Made by a program: the position numbers and the translations under genes. 64,000 nucleotides of DNA, taken from assembly GCF_900103735.1 (NCBI RefSeq), contig NZ_FMXE01000015.1, forward strand, positions 1 through 64,000, read 5' to 3'. Source of the DNA: Algoriphagus alkaliphilus. GTDB taxonomy: Bacteria > Bacteroidota > Bacteroidia > Cytophagales > Cyclobacteriaceae. The notes under the pieces are model-generated. The model worked only from the letters and a program-made list of their open reading frames with translations, was not told the origin of the DNA and did not search any database. The stretch's first letter is position 1, and every line of letters starts with the position of its first letter. Shown piece by piece: positions 16,164 through 25,659 of the stretch.

Positions 16164-16688
16164 ATGGTTAAAATTATCGTTGGCACAAACCGTAAAAATT
16201 CAGTTTCCAAGGTCATAGCTGAATTTTACCAATCGATTCTACTTGAAAAAGGTGCAGCATCCGAAATCTTGGAGCTGGAGCATTTGCCGGCAGACTTTAT
16301 TGCTACAGCACTTTATGAAAATAATGGGAAAAACGATGGCTATAATGCCTTTCAAGGCCGGGTTAATGCCGGGACAAAGTTTGTTTTCATCGTACCGGAG
16401 TACAACGGTTCTTTTCCGGGAATTCTCAAATCATTCATAGACGGAATGACCTATCCGAACACTTTTCGGAATAAAAAATGTGCATTGGTTGGAATTTCAT
16501 CTGGAGTTGGCGGGGGTGGCATCGCTTTGAGCCACCTTACCGACATCTTCCATTATCTGGGTATGCATGTCCTTGCTCTCAAGCCGAAGCTTGCCAAAAT
16601 CGAGCAAAATATGTCAGATAACCTGCTCACCAACAGGCTGTATGTAGAACTGCTGCAAACCCAGGCAGACATGCTGCTTGAATTTTAG
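16164..16688 (+). CDS. NAD(P)H-dependent FMN reductase family protein
   Basis: The product has 174 residues when started at ATG 16164 (MVKIIVGTNRKNSVSKVIA), which gives the family's usual N-terminal flavin phosphate-binding loop. An upstream in-frame extension to 16065 is not homologous-looking and overlaps the PNP start. The motif PEYNGSFPGILKSFID (second flavin-contact region) and CALVGISSGVGGG are clear. Such flavodoxin-like enzymes reduce FMN or quinone-like compounds with NAD(P)H. It ends 3 bp before the ftsZ stop, so the two genes converge. Confidence 0.85.
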   Translation: MVKIIVGTNRKNSVSKVIAEFYQSILLEKGAASEILELEHLPADFIATALYENNGKNDGYNAFQGRVNAGTKFVFIVPEYNGSFPGILKSFIDGMTYPNTFRNKKCALVGISSGVGGGGIALSHLTDIFHYLGMHVLALKPKLAKIEQNMSDNLLTNRLYVELLQTQADMLLEF

Positions 16689-16691
16689 GAA

Positions 16692-18323
16692 TTAATCCAC
16701 ATTATCATGCAGGAATCTGTTGTTGCCGAGAATCTCGTTCTCGTCGCTCAGATTGTACTTGCTTGTCTCAGACTCTGAACTGTGCTGTGGTTCATTCAGT
16801 ACCACATTCTTGCGCTGATATGCCGGCACGTTCATTTTTTCTTTCAGTTCCTCAGGACTTGGATTGAACGCCCGGTTACCTTTCAGTTTTTCAAATCGCT
16901 CATGTGCACGCTGGATTGCCTTCTGCTTCATCTGCTCGTAGTAATCATTTGCAAATAGCTGTGGAACTGGCTCTGATTCCTTAGGAAGGACTTCAGACTG
17001 CTTCTCAGAATCATCTTCCAATTTGAAAACAATCTTTTCGGACTTCACTTCCTGAGTAATTTCCTCATGGTCTTCCTGAATTGGATTTACCCGGAAAACA
17101 AACTCTTCCATTTCTTCTTCAACCGGCTTCAGCGGCGCAGCAGCAGGTGCTTTTGGCAGATTGAAAGTGAAAGTTGCCCCACCAGAAATCGGCTCCTCTT
17201 TTACTTTTTGGCTTTTGCCTGAATCCAGGTTGATGACAGTCTTCACTATCTCGGGATTTGCTACAGGCGTGTTGGCAATTGGATTTGCGAATGCTGAAAC
17301 CGGAGCAGAAAATTCTCTGTTTCTACGCTTTTCAGAGAGTTTATCCATTTCAAAACCAGTAGCGATGACCGTCACACGGATAGCTTTGCCAAGTTCCGGA
17401 TCGATACCCTGACCGAAGATTAGTTCAGCATTGTCACCGGCTTTTTCTTGGATGTATTCAGTGATTTCGCTGAGTTCGTCCATAGAAAGTTCCTCATCTT
17501 CACCAGACATGATGGAAAGAAGTATTTTTTGAGCGCCTTTGATATCCACATTATTGAGCAATGGAGAAGAAATAGCAGCTCCGGCTGCGCGGATCGCACG
17601 ACCTTCACCTTCTTCAGTGGAGGATCCCATCACTGCCGCTCCGGCCTCCTTCATGACAGTCTTCACATCCTCAAAGTCGACGTTGACATCCTGATGGATT
17701 GTAATGATTTCGGCGATTGATTTCGCTGCGGTAGTCAGGATATCGTCTGCCTTGCTGAATGCAGTGCGGATAGCCAGGTTACCGTAGATTTCACGCAGTT
17801 TGTCATTGAGAATCACCAATACAGTGTCGCAGTTTTCTCTTAGCGATTCAATGCCTGCCTGAGCTACAGCCATTTTCTTTTTCCCCTCAAACATGAAGGG
17901 AGCAGTCACGATACCCACGGTCAGGATATTGAGTTCTTTGGCGATTTTGGCTACAATCGGCGCTGCACCTGTGCCTGTACCACCGCCCATTCCTGCAGTG
18001 ATGAATACCATTTTGGTATTATCCGCAAGTAACTCGCGGATCTCCTCTTGAGACTCAAGGGCAGCGTTTCGTCCTTGCTCCGGATTGGCACCTGCACCCA
18101 GACCTTCTGTCAGGTTTGCACCAAGCTGCAGTCTCAATGGAACGGGGGACGATTTCAAAGCCTGTGCGTCCGTGTTGACCACGACAAACTCCACGTCCTT
18201 AATTCCCTGTGCGTACATGTGGTTTACGGCATTGCTGCCGCCGCCTCCTACGCCAATTACCTTGATAATCGACTTTTGATTTCTCGGGAGGTCAAATCTG
18301 TAATCTTTCATGCTATCTGACAT
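16692..18323 (-). CDS. ftsZ: Cell division protein FtsZ
   Basis: A 543-residue tubulin-like GTPase that forms the division ring. The GTP signature GGGTGTGA is at 113-120, the N-terminal GGGGSNAVNHM loop is present, and NxDxxD-type polymerisation residues lie further on. The catalytic half ends near residue 330. A long charged linker follows (rich in Glu, Lys and Pro, about 200 residues), which is longer than in E. coli but normal for Bacteroidota. It is the last gene of the dcw operon, 109 bp after ftsA, a gap large enough for its own promoter. Confidence 0.97.
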   Translation of the reverse strand: MSDSMKDYRFDLPRNQKSIIKVIGVGGGGSNAVNHMYAQGIKDVEFVVVNTDAQALKSSPVPLRLQLGANLTEGLGAGANPEQGRNAALESQEEIRELLADNTKMVFITAGMGGGTGTGAAPIVAKIAKELNILTVGIVTAPFMFEGKKKMAVAQAGIESLRENCDTVLVILNDKLREIYGNLAIRTAFSKADDILTTAAKSIAEIITIHQDVNVDFEDVKTVMKEAGAAVMGSSTEEGEGRAIRAAGAAISSPLLNNVDIKGAQKILLSIMSGEDEELSMDELSEITEYIQEKAGDNAELIFGQGIDPELGKAIRVTVIATGFEMDKLSEKRRNREFSAPVSAFANPIANTPVANPEIVKTVINLDSGKSQKVKEEPISGGATFTFNLPKAPAAAPLKPVEEEMEEFVFRVNPIQEDHEEITQEVKSEKIVFKLEDDSEKQSEVLPKESEPVPQLFANDYYEQMKQKAIQRAHERFEKLKGNRAFNPSPEELKEKMNVPAYQRKNVVLNEPQHSSESETSKYNLSDENEILGNNRFLHDNVD

Positions 18324-18432
18324 ATTTTTTGATTTGGTGAATAGTTATGGTTGTTGTGTTTCATAATGGAAGAGGGTTAAGAAGGAAGTAATCTGCAAGG
18401 CGGATTACCTCCTCAATCATAAGCCCTAGTTA

Positions 18433-19746
18433 TTAGTATTCTTCCCCGATGTCATCGGAGATCATAGTTTTCAAGCGATCAGTAATTCCTTTGAAGAAAT
18501 TATTGGCAATTGCCTCTCTTTTCACCACGATAATGGGCTTGATTCCGGAGTTGGCTTTTCTTTTCAGATAGCCTTCCTCGCGATTGTCCAAAGCCTTGAA
18601 CCCGGCTAATACCAAGCCCACTGATGTGGCATACATCGGACTTTTCACATCTTCAATCACTGACTTGCCGAGATGCTCGTTTGGAAATCCGATTCTGGAA
18701 TCCAGTCCGGTCATGTATTCAAACAGCTGGGAAATGCACTGCAACTGTGAACCTCCACCGGTGATTACTATACCTCCAGCCAATTTTTTATAGTAGCCAC
18801 TTTGCATGATTTCGTTTTGGACGATTTCGATGATTTCCTCCATTCTTGCCTGGATAATTGAAGCCAGGTTCCGGATGGAAATTTCCTTTGGTGGCCTGTT
18901 TCTAAGTCCCGGTATGGATACGATTTCGTTCGGATTGGCTTCTTCCGCTATTGCTTTACCAAAGCGGGTTTTGAGCAATTCTGCCTGATTTTGCATCAGC
19001 ATGCAGCCTTCCTTGATATCGGCAGTGATGATGTTTCCTCCAAGTGGGATTACCGCAGTGTGACGGATTATATTTTCATAGAAAATGGCAATGTCAGTGG
19101 TGCCGCCTCCGATGTCAACCAGACATACGCCTGCTTCCTTTTCATCGTCGCTCAATACTGAAAGTGAGCTGGCAAGGGGTTCCAAAATCAGTTGTTTGGA
19201 TTCAAGAGAAGCCTTTTTCACACACTTGTTGATATTGTGAATAGCAGTAGTCTGGGCGGTGATGATATGGAAATCTGCCTCAAGACGTGTACCCGCCATT
19301 CCTACAGGATCTTTGATTCCACCTTCGTAGTCCACCGTGTAATCCTGCGGCATCACATGGATAATGCTGTTTCCCGGAGGCACGACGATGTTGTGCATAT
19401 CAGCGGAAAGTCGCTGCACGTCTTCCACCGTAATCTCATCCTCAGTAGGCTGGCGCATGATGCTCCCATGCATGATTTTGCTTTGGATGTGCTGTCCGGC
19501 GATTCCGACGATAACCTCTGCGATATTCACATCGGCCATATTGGAGCAATCCTCCACGGCTTTCTGGATCGCATGTACAGTCTTCTCGATATTGGTTACG
19601 ATGCCGCGATCTACTCCATCAGAGACTGCCTTGCCCATGCCTAGGACTTCGAGTTTCCCAAACTCATTCTTGCGTCCGATGATCGCGCAGATTTTGGTCG
19701 TCCCAATGTCCAGACCTACGATTAATTTGTCGTTTTCCATATCCAA
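18433..19746 (-). CDS. ftsA: Cell division protein FtsA
   Basis: A 437-residue actin-like ATPase that anchors FtsZ to the membrane. Motifs include GLDIGTTKICAIIG (phosphate 1), VCLVDIGGGTTDIAIF (phosphate 2) and GGIVITGGGSQL (adenosine). The 1C domain is present. The C-terminal region after about residue 395 contains basic and hydrophobic residues (KPIIVVKREAIANNFFKGI), a possible amphipathic membrane-targeting segment. It lies 3 bp after ftsQ and ahead of ftsZ, the usual order. Confidence 0.97.
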   Translation of the reverse strand: MDMENDKLIVGLDIGTTKICAIIGRKNEFGKLEVLGMGKAVSDGVDRGIVTNIEKTVHAIQKAVEDCSNMADVNIAEVIVGIAGQHIQSKIMHGSIMRQPTEDEITVEDVQRLSADMHNIVVPPGNSIIHVMPQDYTVDYEGGIKDPVGMAGTRLEADFHIITAQTTAIHNINKCVKKASLESKQLILEPLASSLSVLSDDEKEAGVCLVDIGGGTTDIAIFYENIIRHTAVIPLGGNIITADIKEGCMLMQNQAELLKTRFGKAIAEEANPNEIVSIPGLRNRPPKEISIRNLASIIQARMEEIIEIVQNEIMQSGYYKKLAGGIVITGGGSQLQCISQLFEYMTGLDSRIGFPNEHLGKSVIEDVKSPMYATSVGLVLAGFKALDNREEGYLKRKANSGIKPIIVVKREAIANNFFKGITDRLKTMISDDIGEEY

Positions 19747-19749
19747 GCT

Positions 19750-20505
19750 TTATTCACAAACAATTTGATTTTTAAATTTCACGCTGATCCGCTCGTAAGC
19801 ATTCCAGCCTTTTCTTGGTAAAATCTCTTTATACAGCACTTCGATCCGTCTGAATTTGCTCTCGATGTCGTGCGCATCTCCAAACTCGATCACTTGCTTC
19901 CCAACTTGCTGATGCAATCGGATGTCGTCCTTCTTATTAATCTCCAACTCACTCACCTGAGCACTCCAAAACTCATCTTCAGTGACAAACCGGATCAAGG
20001 ACATCAATTCAGGCATCGAATCAACACTTCCCTGATCCATCAATTGCTCTGCAAAAGCACCTTCCAAAATCAGCACCCGACTGGTATAAGTAGGTGAGGT
20101 GGGGATGATCAATCCCTCCGTAGTGATATATCCGTCGGCTGCCATCGGTCTGGCAATTCTAGCGATGGGCTCGTGCTGATGGATAGTCATTTTTAGGATT
20201 CCTTTTTGCCCGACAGATGTTTCCACCGATTTGATAAATGGATGTCCTGAAAGTCTTTTCTCAATCGCTGCCAAAGGAACTTCCCCCATCGGAAGTCCCG
20301 ATTTCAGCTCAGGAAATGCAGACATTACTATTGCTTCAATTTCTTTCTCCTCTACAAAATAGACTCCGCTGACAGCCTTGAGGTCTACTTCAAATCCCTG
20401 ATAGACTTTGAGCTGATTTTGCTTTTCCACAAACCCGATGAATCCGACCAAAACCAGACAAAGGGTCACCAATCCAAGCGCTTTTTTAAGTTTTGCCTTA
20501 TTCAT
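19750..20505 (-). CDS. ftsQ: Cell division protein FtsQ/DivIB
   Basis: A 251-residue bitopic membrane protein with a short cytoplasmic start, one membrane span (about 9-25), a POTRA domain (VDLKAVSGVYFVEEKEIEAIV onwards) and a beta domain. In the divisome it links FtsB/FtsL-type proteins and regulates septal synthesis. Sequence conservation is low in this family, so the call rests on topology, POTRA pattern and location between murC (4-bp overlap) and ftsA. Confidence 0.88.
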   Translation of the reverse strand: MNKAKLKKALGLVTLCLVLVGFIGFVEKQNQLKVYQGFEVDLKAVSGVYFVEEKEIEAIVMSAFPELKSGLPMGEVPLAAIEKRLSGHPFIKSVETSVGQKGILKMTIHQHEPIARIARPMAADGYITTEGLIIPTSPTYTSRVLILEGAFAEQLMDQGSVDSMPELMSLIRFVTEDEFWSAQVSELEINKKDDIRLHQQVGKQVIEFGDAHDIESKFRRIEVLYKEILPRKGWNAYERISVKFKNQIVCE

Positions 20506-21908
20506 GCCTCACCCTGTTTGGTTCTTGAATCCATCCAGGCCGCTATACCCGGAACCAATCGATCAATATCTCCCGCACCCATAGTCACCAGGACTTCGGG
20601 ACGGGATTCCAGCAGGTAGTCCATTACCTGTTCTTTATTCATCAGCGTCTTTTTACCCGTCTGAATTCCATTCAAAAGCATCGCAGAAGTCACTCCTTCA
20701 ATGGGAAGTTCCCGGGCTGGGTAAATGTCCAGCAGCACCACTTCATCTGCCAACGACAGGCTTTCAGAAAATCCTGCCGCAAAGTCTCTTGTCCGTGTAA
20801 ACAGATGAGGCTGGAAAATCACCGTGAGTCGCTGTGTAGGGTACATAGCCCGCACAGAGCTCAGGCAAGCTTTGATTTCCTCGGGATGATGCGCATAGTC
20901 ATCGATAAAAATATGTCCCGGCACGGTGGAATGTATCTCAAACCGACGTTTTACGCCTTTGAATGACTTGATACCTTGCCGTATCTGCTTCTCACTTACA
21001 CCATGATCAATTGCGATGGCTATGGCAACCAAAGCATTTTCCACATTGTGAAAACCCGGAATGTGAAGTTCCAATCCTTTGATTTGTGCTTTGGTCCCCA
21101 TGTAATCAAAGAGGAAAATTCCCGGTTTAGCGATGATATTATCGGCATGAATTCCAGAGGACCTCAATCCATATTCTCTAATCCCTGCACTGATCCCCAT
21201 GTTCTCTCCCAAGCGATACCATGCATGGGATTGGATGTAGAGTTTACCCTTTTTATCTACCAACTTGATGAAGTCACGGAAACCATCCAATATCGTGGCC
21301 TCATCGCCGTAGATGTCCAGATGATCCGCGTCTGCACTCGTGACCACTGCCTCGTTTGGATGAAGCTTCAGGAAGGAGCGGTCAAATTCATCTGCCTCGA
21401 CCACGACAAGTGTTGCTACTTTTGATTTGCCCGGCAAAATCAAGTTGCTGTTGTAATTCTGAGTAATCCCTCCTAGGAATGCAGCGACAGGTTTGCCTGC
21501 CGATTTCAGCAAATGAGCGATCAGGGAAGAGGTGCTGGTCTTACCGTGAGTTCCCGCTACTGCTATGGTATAAAAATCCTTGGTAATCATCCCAAGAACT
21601 TCGGATCGCTTCTTTAATTGGTAATGAGCCTGGAAGAAATTTAACAGCACACTATTCTTTGGGATAGCAGGGGTCCAGACAACCAAAACCTCATCCGGAT
21701 TGGAGGTAAATTCAATCGGAATATCCGCTGCAGAATCCTTGAAACTGATCACCATGCCTTCCTTTTCCAGCTCCTCAGTCAAAGGCGAAGGAGTCTTGTC
21801 ATACCCTGCCACAGGATATCCTTCATGTCGGAACCATCGGGCCAAGGCACTCATGCCGATGCCCCCGATTCCGAGGAAGTAGACGCTATTTATTCCTTTG
21901 AATGTCAT
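20502..21908 (-). CDS. murC: UDP-N-acetylmuramate--L-alanine ligase MurC
   Basis: A 468-residue Mur ligase that adds L-Ala to UDP-MurNAc with ATP, the first step of the peptide stem. The N-terminal Rossmann motif GIGGIGMS is at 13-20, the ATP loop GTHGKTST at 119-126, and FIDDYAHHPEEI, typical of MurC, is further on. It overlaps both murG and ftsQ by 4 bp, which points to coupled translation. Confidence 0.96.
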   Translation of the reverse strand: MTFKGINSVYFLGIGGIGMSALARWFRHEGYPVAGYDKTPSPLTEELEKEGMVISFKDSAADIPIEFTSNPDEVLVVWTPAIPKNSVLLNFFQAHYQLKKRSEVLGMITKDFYTIAVAGTHGKTSTSSLIAHLLKSAGKPVAAFLGGITQNYNSNLILPGKSKVATLVVVEADEFDRSFLKLHPNEAVVTSADADHLDIYGDEATILDGFRDFIKLVDKKGKLYIQSHAWYRLGENMGISAGIREYGLRSSGIHADNIIAKPGIFLFDYMGTKAQIKGLELHIPGFHNVENALVAIAIAIDHGVSEKQIRQGIKSFKGVKRRFEIHSTVPGHIFIDDYAHHPEEIKACLSSVRAMYPTQRLTVIFQPHLFTRTRDFAAGFSESLSLADEVVLLDIYPARELPIEGVTSAMLLNGIQTGKKTLMNKEQVMDYLLESRPEVLVTMGAGDIDRLVPGIAAWMDSRTKQGEA

Positions 21909-23014
21909 TTGACCAGTTTTTCCAACTCAATTACAATGGCATTTGCCGCATCCGGCTTGGCCAACTTCCTAATATTTTTCCCCAATGCTTCGACTAGATT
22001 TCCGTCTTGCATCAGTGCATCAATTTTGCTTTTCAATTGCCCGATTGCTTCGGCATCTTTCAGCAGCACCGCCGCCTGATGATTGACAAAGGCCATGGCG
22101 TTTTTGGTTTGGTGATCTTCCGCCACATTGGGAGAGGGAATGAAAATCACAGGCTTGCCCACAAGGCTAAGCTCCGAAACAGAAAGGGCTCCAGCTCTGG
22201 ACACAATGAGGTCTGCAACTGCATAAGCCAGGTCCATTTCGCGGATAAACTCCCTTAGATGGACATGCTTTAGATCCGCGTTTTCAAGTGTGGCCAACAT
22301 TTCCTTGAAATAAAATTTCCCGCACTGCCAGAGAACCTGGTAGCCGGATTCTTCCAGCTTATGCATGTCCTTCAAAACCGCCTGATTAAGGGTTCTTGCT
22401 CCCAAGGAACCTCCCACAACCAAAACCGTCTTGCGGTCCGCTGCCAGCCCGAAATGCTCCAGCCCGATTTCTTTTTTGCCGGACAAGTCGAGAATATCTT
22501 TTCTGACAGGATTCCCGGTAATTTTAATTTTACGGGAAGGGAAAAACTTCTCCATGTTCGGGTATGCCACACAAATTGCATTTGCCTTTTTGGCCAAAAG
22601 CTTATTGGTCAATCCCGCATAGGAATTTTGCTCCTGCACCAAGGTTGGAATTCTTTTATTTTGCGCAGCATAAAGTACCGGTCCGCTTGCATAGCCACCA
22701 ACACCTACTACTGCATCAGGCCTGAAATCCTGCACGATTTGGTAAGCAGCACGAAGGCTTTTGACAAGCTTGAAAGGGAAGCTAAGATTGTCCAAAGTCA
22801 GGCTTCGCTGAAGTCCCGCTATTGGCAGACCCTTGATTTCATATCCTGCTTCAGGGATTTTTTGCATTTCCATTTTTCCCAAAGCCCCCACGAAAAGAAT
22901 CTCACTGGCAGGATGTTTTTCCTTCCATGCGTTGGCAATGGCGATGGCAGGATAGATATGCCCGCCGGTGCCTCCACCGCTGATGAGAATTCGATATGTC
23001 GTCTGAGTGCTAAT
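21905..23014 (-). CDS. murG: UDP-GlcNAc transferase MurG, probable ATT start
   Basis: MurG transfers GlcNAc to lipid I to make lipid II at the inner membrane face. The frame upstream of 22891 encodes RILISGGGTGGHIYPAIAIA, the essential glycine loop that binds the lipid and UDP-GlcNAc, so the gene must start before 22993. However, between that point and the in-frame TAA of ftsW (23027-23029) there is no ATG, GTG or TTG in any frame. The best candidate is ATT at 23012-23014, giving 369 residues, a normal length. An ordinary gene caller would place the start at GTG 22891 and lose the active-site loop. The second signature (GALSVSELSLVGKPVIFIP) is intact. Confidence 0.9.
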   Translation of the reverse strand: MSTQTTYRILISGGGTGGHIYPAIAIANAWKEKHPASEILFVGALGKMEMQKIPEAGYEIKGLPIAGLQRSLTLDNLSFPFKLVKSLRAAYQIVQDFRPDAVVGVGGYASGPVLYAAQNKRIPTLVQEQNSYAGLTNKLLAKKANAICVAYPNMEKFFPSRKIKITGNPVRKDILDLSGKKEIGLEHFGLAADRKTVLVVGGSLGARTLNQAVLKDMHKLEESGYQVLWQCGKFYFKEMLATLENADLKHVHLREFIREMDLAYAVADLIVSRAGALSVSELSLVGKPVIFIPSPNVAEDHQTKNAMAFVNHQAAVLLKDAEAIGQLKSKIDALMQDGNLVEALGKNIRKLAKPDAANAIVIELEKLVK

Positions 23015-23026
23015 GGCTTTTTGGGT

Positions 23027-24199
23027 TTATGCTGTTTTTAATCGATTTCGTACTTCGGGCACTGCCACCACTTCATCCGAGTGATCTCCGCGACTCACAC
23101 TCAGAATGATCCCAAGTGCGGTTCCTGTGAAAACCAAGGACGTCCCACCCATACTAAGGAGTGGAAGAGGCAAGCCTGTAATCGGGCCCAATCCCACGGC
23201 TACGGCCATATTGACCAAAGCCTGAATGACCAGGGCGAAACTTAATCCTGCGGAAAGCAAACCTCCGAAGGCTTTGTTGGAATTAGCTACAATCCGCATC
23301 CCCCGATACAGGAGAGCGAGGTAAAGGAATAGCACGGTTGCCCCTCCTACCATTCCGTATTCTTCAATGATGATGGCGTAGATAAAATCTGAGTACGGGT
23401 GAGGCAGTGAATTGCGCTGTTCGCTGTTTCCGGGGCCTTTACCGGTGACTCCGCCTGTAGCGATTGCGATGTAGGATTGCTCGGCTTGAAAAGGAATCTT
23501 GCTGTCGTCATTTTTTGACTCCCAGAAGGCTTCGATACGGGAATAAAAGGTTTCCCCACGCTGTCCTGCAAAAACTGCTATGGTCAAACCCATTACTCCC
23601 ACCATGACGACCAAAAGCAAATATTTCAATGGAACCCTGCCGATAAACATGATCAACAGGCAGGTAGCCAAAAGAAGAATCGCCGTAGACATATTGGCCA
23701 TACCAATCAGCGCACAAATCACCCCGATGGCCAGGATAATAGGCAAGAAAGTCCCGGTAAAGTCTTTGATGTTATTTTGACTCTTGGCAAGCATGGCCGC
23801 CAAGGCAGCGATTAGAGAAAGCTTTGCCAAATCCGAAGGCTGGAACGCCTGATTGATCACAGGAATTGTAATCCAGCGATTGGCATCGTTGATATTGGAT
23901 CCGAAAAGGTAGGTAAATGCCAGAAGTGGGATGGATAAATACATGAATAGCCGGGCATAAAGCGCGTACTTCTTGTAGGGCATCTTATGCGCCAACCACA
24001 TCACAAACAAGGAGACGATTACTAAAAAGGAATGTCTGAGCAAATACAATTCAGTATTTCCTCCGGCGGTCTTGTATGCCAAAGTACCTGTGGCAGAATA
24101 CACGACCAAGATGCTGAACAGAGACAGCAAAATCACGATCGCCCAGATGATGGGATCGCCCTTAAACTGCTCGTCTATCCATGCCTTCAGCGTAATCAT
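23027..24199 (-). CDS. ftsW: Lipid II polymerase/divisome protein FtsW
   Basis: A 390-residue SEDS-family membrane protein with about ten membrane spans. Typical SEDS motifs are present: WITIPVINQAFQPSDLAKL near the catalytic Asp region, NMSTAILL, and near the C-terminus GLPLPLLSMGGTSL. It polymerises glycan strands with the class B PBP FtsI during septation. It overlaps murD by 4 bp. It is followed by murG in the same reading frame after a TAA. Confidence 0.95.
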   Translation of the reverse strand: MITLKAWIDEQFKGDPIIWAIVILLSLFSILVVYSATGTLAYKTAGGNTELYLLRHSFLVIVSLFVMWLAHKMPYKKYALYARLFMYLSIPLLAFTYLFGSNINDANRWITIPVINQAFQPSDLAKLSLIAALAAMLAKSQNNIKDFTGTFLPIILAIGVICALIGMANMSTAILLLATCLLIMFIGRVPLKYLLLVVMVGVMGLTIAVFAGQRGETFYSRIEAFWESKNDDSKIPFQAEQSYIAIATGGVTGKGPGNSEQRNSLPHPYSDFIYAIIIEEYGMVGGATVLFLYLALLYRGMRIVANSNKAFGGLLSAGLSFALVIQALVNMAVAVGLGPITGLPLPLLSMGGTSLVFTGTALGIILSVSRGDHSDEVVAVPEVRNRLKTA

Positions 24200-25551
24200 G
24201 CTTTCTGTTTTTCTTTTAATCCTAAAACCGCTGAGCGAAACCGATCACCGCGATCTTCATAATTTTTGAATAAATCAAAGCTGGCACATGCCGGAGAAAG
24301 CAAAACCACTTCTCCCTTTTCAGCCAATTCCTGACCCCAAGCCACAGCTTCACTTATATCCTGGGTTTCTTTGATTGTGGAAATGATCCCCACAAAAGCC
24401 TTCTTTAGCTTTTCATTGTCTGTTCCCAGGCAAATCAGAACTTTTACTTTTCCATTATCCACCAAGTCATTCAGGATGGAATAATCATTTCCTTTGTCCA
24501 CCCCACCTGCAATCCAGATCAAGGGCTCGACGTAGCTTCCCAGCGCGTAATAGGTCGCCTCGACATTGGTTCCTTTGCTGTCATTGACAAAGCGAACCCC
24601 GTCCATTTCCCGGACTAGCTCCATGCGATGCGGCGCATTTTTGAATGTTTTATAGCCTTGGATTAATTGAGGTTCGGTCAATCCTGCCATTAGTGCAGCC
24701 GTCCCGGCACACAGTGCATTCAGAATATTATGTTTCCCTTGTATGGAAAGTTCCGAAACAGAAATACTCGCGGAATTTCCATTTGCAGCAAGCTCCAGTG
24801 TTTTCCCATCGCTGTACCCACCCTTGCCCGGCTTCTCGGATAAGGAAATCCAATGGAAATCGGTCTTGAGCTTTTTCAGCTCCAAGCCTTTCTTTGTCAA
24901 GGGATCCTCTAGAAATGCAATTCCCTTTTCGCGCAGAGTCATGTTTTTGAACAAGCTCATTTTGGAAAAGATGTAGTTGTCTATTTGGTATTCGTAGCGA
25001 TCCAAATGATCCGGAGTGATATTGGTCAATATCCCGATGGTCGGTTTAAAGCACTGGAAACCGTCAATCTGAAAGCTTGAAGCCTCAATTACCCACCAGT
25101 CGTGGTCCTGATTGACCAGCTGACCTGCCCAACTTTGACCTACATTTCCTGCCAATCCGACATCATAGCCTGCTTCTTTGAGTAAGTGAAAGGTCAAAAG
25201 TGTGGTAGTTGTTTTCCCGTTTGTTCCGGTGATGGCAATCACTTTCCCCGCACTGTATCTATAGGCAAATTCCAGCTCATCTACGACCGGAATCCCTTCA
25301 TTCATCGCCTTTTTCACCAAAGGAGACTTGGTCGGAATACCGGGGCTTTTGATTATCAGATCGCAGGAAAGAACTTTTGACTCGTCATGACCACCTTCCT
25401 CAAAGTCGATACCTGCATCCAGAAGTGCATTTTTCCGCTCGGCTGCTATAATTCCTGAATCAGATACCCAAACCCCATAGCCTTCCCGCTTGGCGAGCAG
25501 TGCTGCTCCCAATCCGCTTTCTCCGGCTCCGAGGATGGCTATTTGCTTCAT
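24196..25551 (-). CDS. murD: UDP-MurNAc-L-Ala--D-Glu ligase MurD
   Basis: A 451-residue Mur ligase adding D-Glu to UDP-MurNAc-L-Ala. The N-terminal loop GAGESGLGAALLA is at 8-20, the ATP loop GTNGKTTT at 109-116, and the C-terminal segment contains LLSPACASFDLFKNYEDRG, which is diagnostic of MurD. It is separated from mraY by 108 bp that carries two palindromes, the only large gap inside the operon other than ftsA-ftsZ. Confidence 0.96.
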   Translation of the reverse strand: MKQIAILGAGESGLGAALLAKREGYGVWVSDSGIIAAERKNALLDAGIDFEEGGHDESKVLSCDLIIKSPGIPTKSPLVKKAMNEGIPVVDELEFAYRYSAGKVIAITGTNGKTTTTLLTFHLLKEAGYDVGLAGNVGQSWAGQLVNQDHDWWVIEASSFQIDGFQCFKPTIGILTNITPDHLDRYEYQIDNYIFSKMSLFKNMTLREKGIAFLEDPLTKKGLELKKLKTDFHWISLSEKPGKGGYSDGKTLELAANGNSASISVSELSIQGKHNILNALCAGTAALMAGLTEPQLIQGYKTFKNAPHRMELVREMDGVRFVNDSKGTNVEATYYALGSYVEPLIWIAGGVDKGNDYSILNDLVDNGKVKVLICLGTDNEKLKKAFVGIISTIKETQDISEAVAWGQELAEKGEVVLLSPACASFDLFKNYEDRGDRFRSAVLGLKEKQKA

Positions 25552-25582
25552 GTGTTAATAATTTGTTTTTTAGCGGCCACAT

Positions 25583-25615
25583 GGAATCCCGCACGGATTC
25601 CCCGATAGCTCGGGG
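25583..25615. repeat. Twin palindromes in the murD-mraY gap
   Basis: Two hairpins lie back to back: GGAATCC (25583-25589) with GGATTCC (25595-25601), and CCCCGA (25600-25605) with TCGGGG (25610-25615). They occupy the only sizeable non-coding gap among the mur genes. No T-run follows on the minus strand, so it is not a standard terminator. It resembles a short dispersed palindromic repeat. Confidence 0.6.
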
Positions 25616-25659
25616 CATCCCTCTGTGTGTCGCTTTGGATCATGCTTGATTTCATTTAA

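Noticed and set aside
21905..22891. MurG starting at GTG 22891
   Set aside because: This start would remove the conserved GGGTGGHIYPA loop that is clearly encoded upstream in the same frame.
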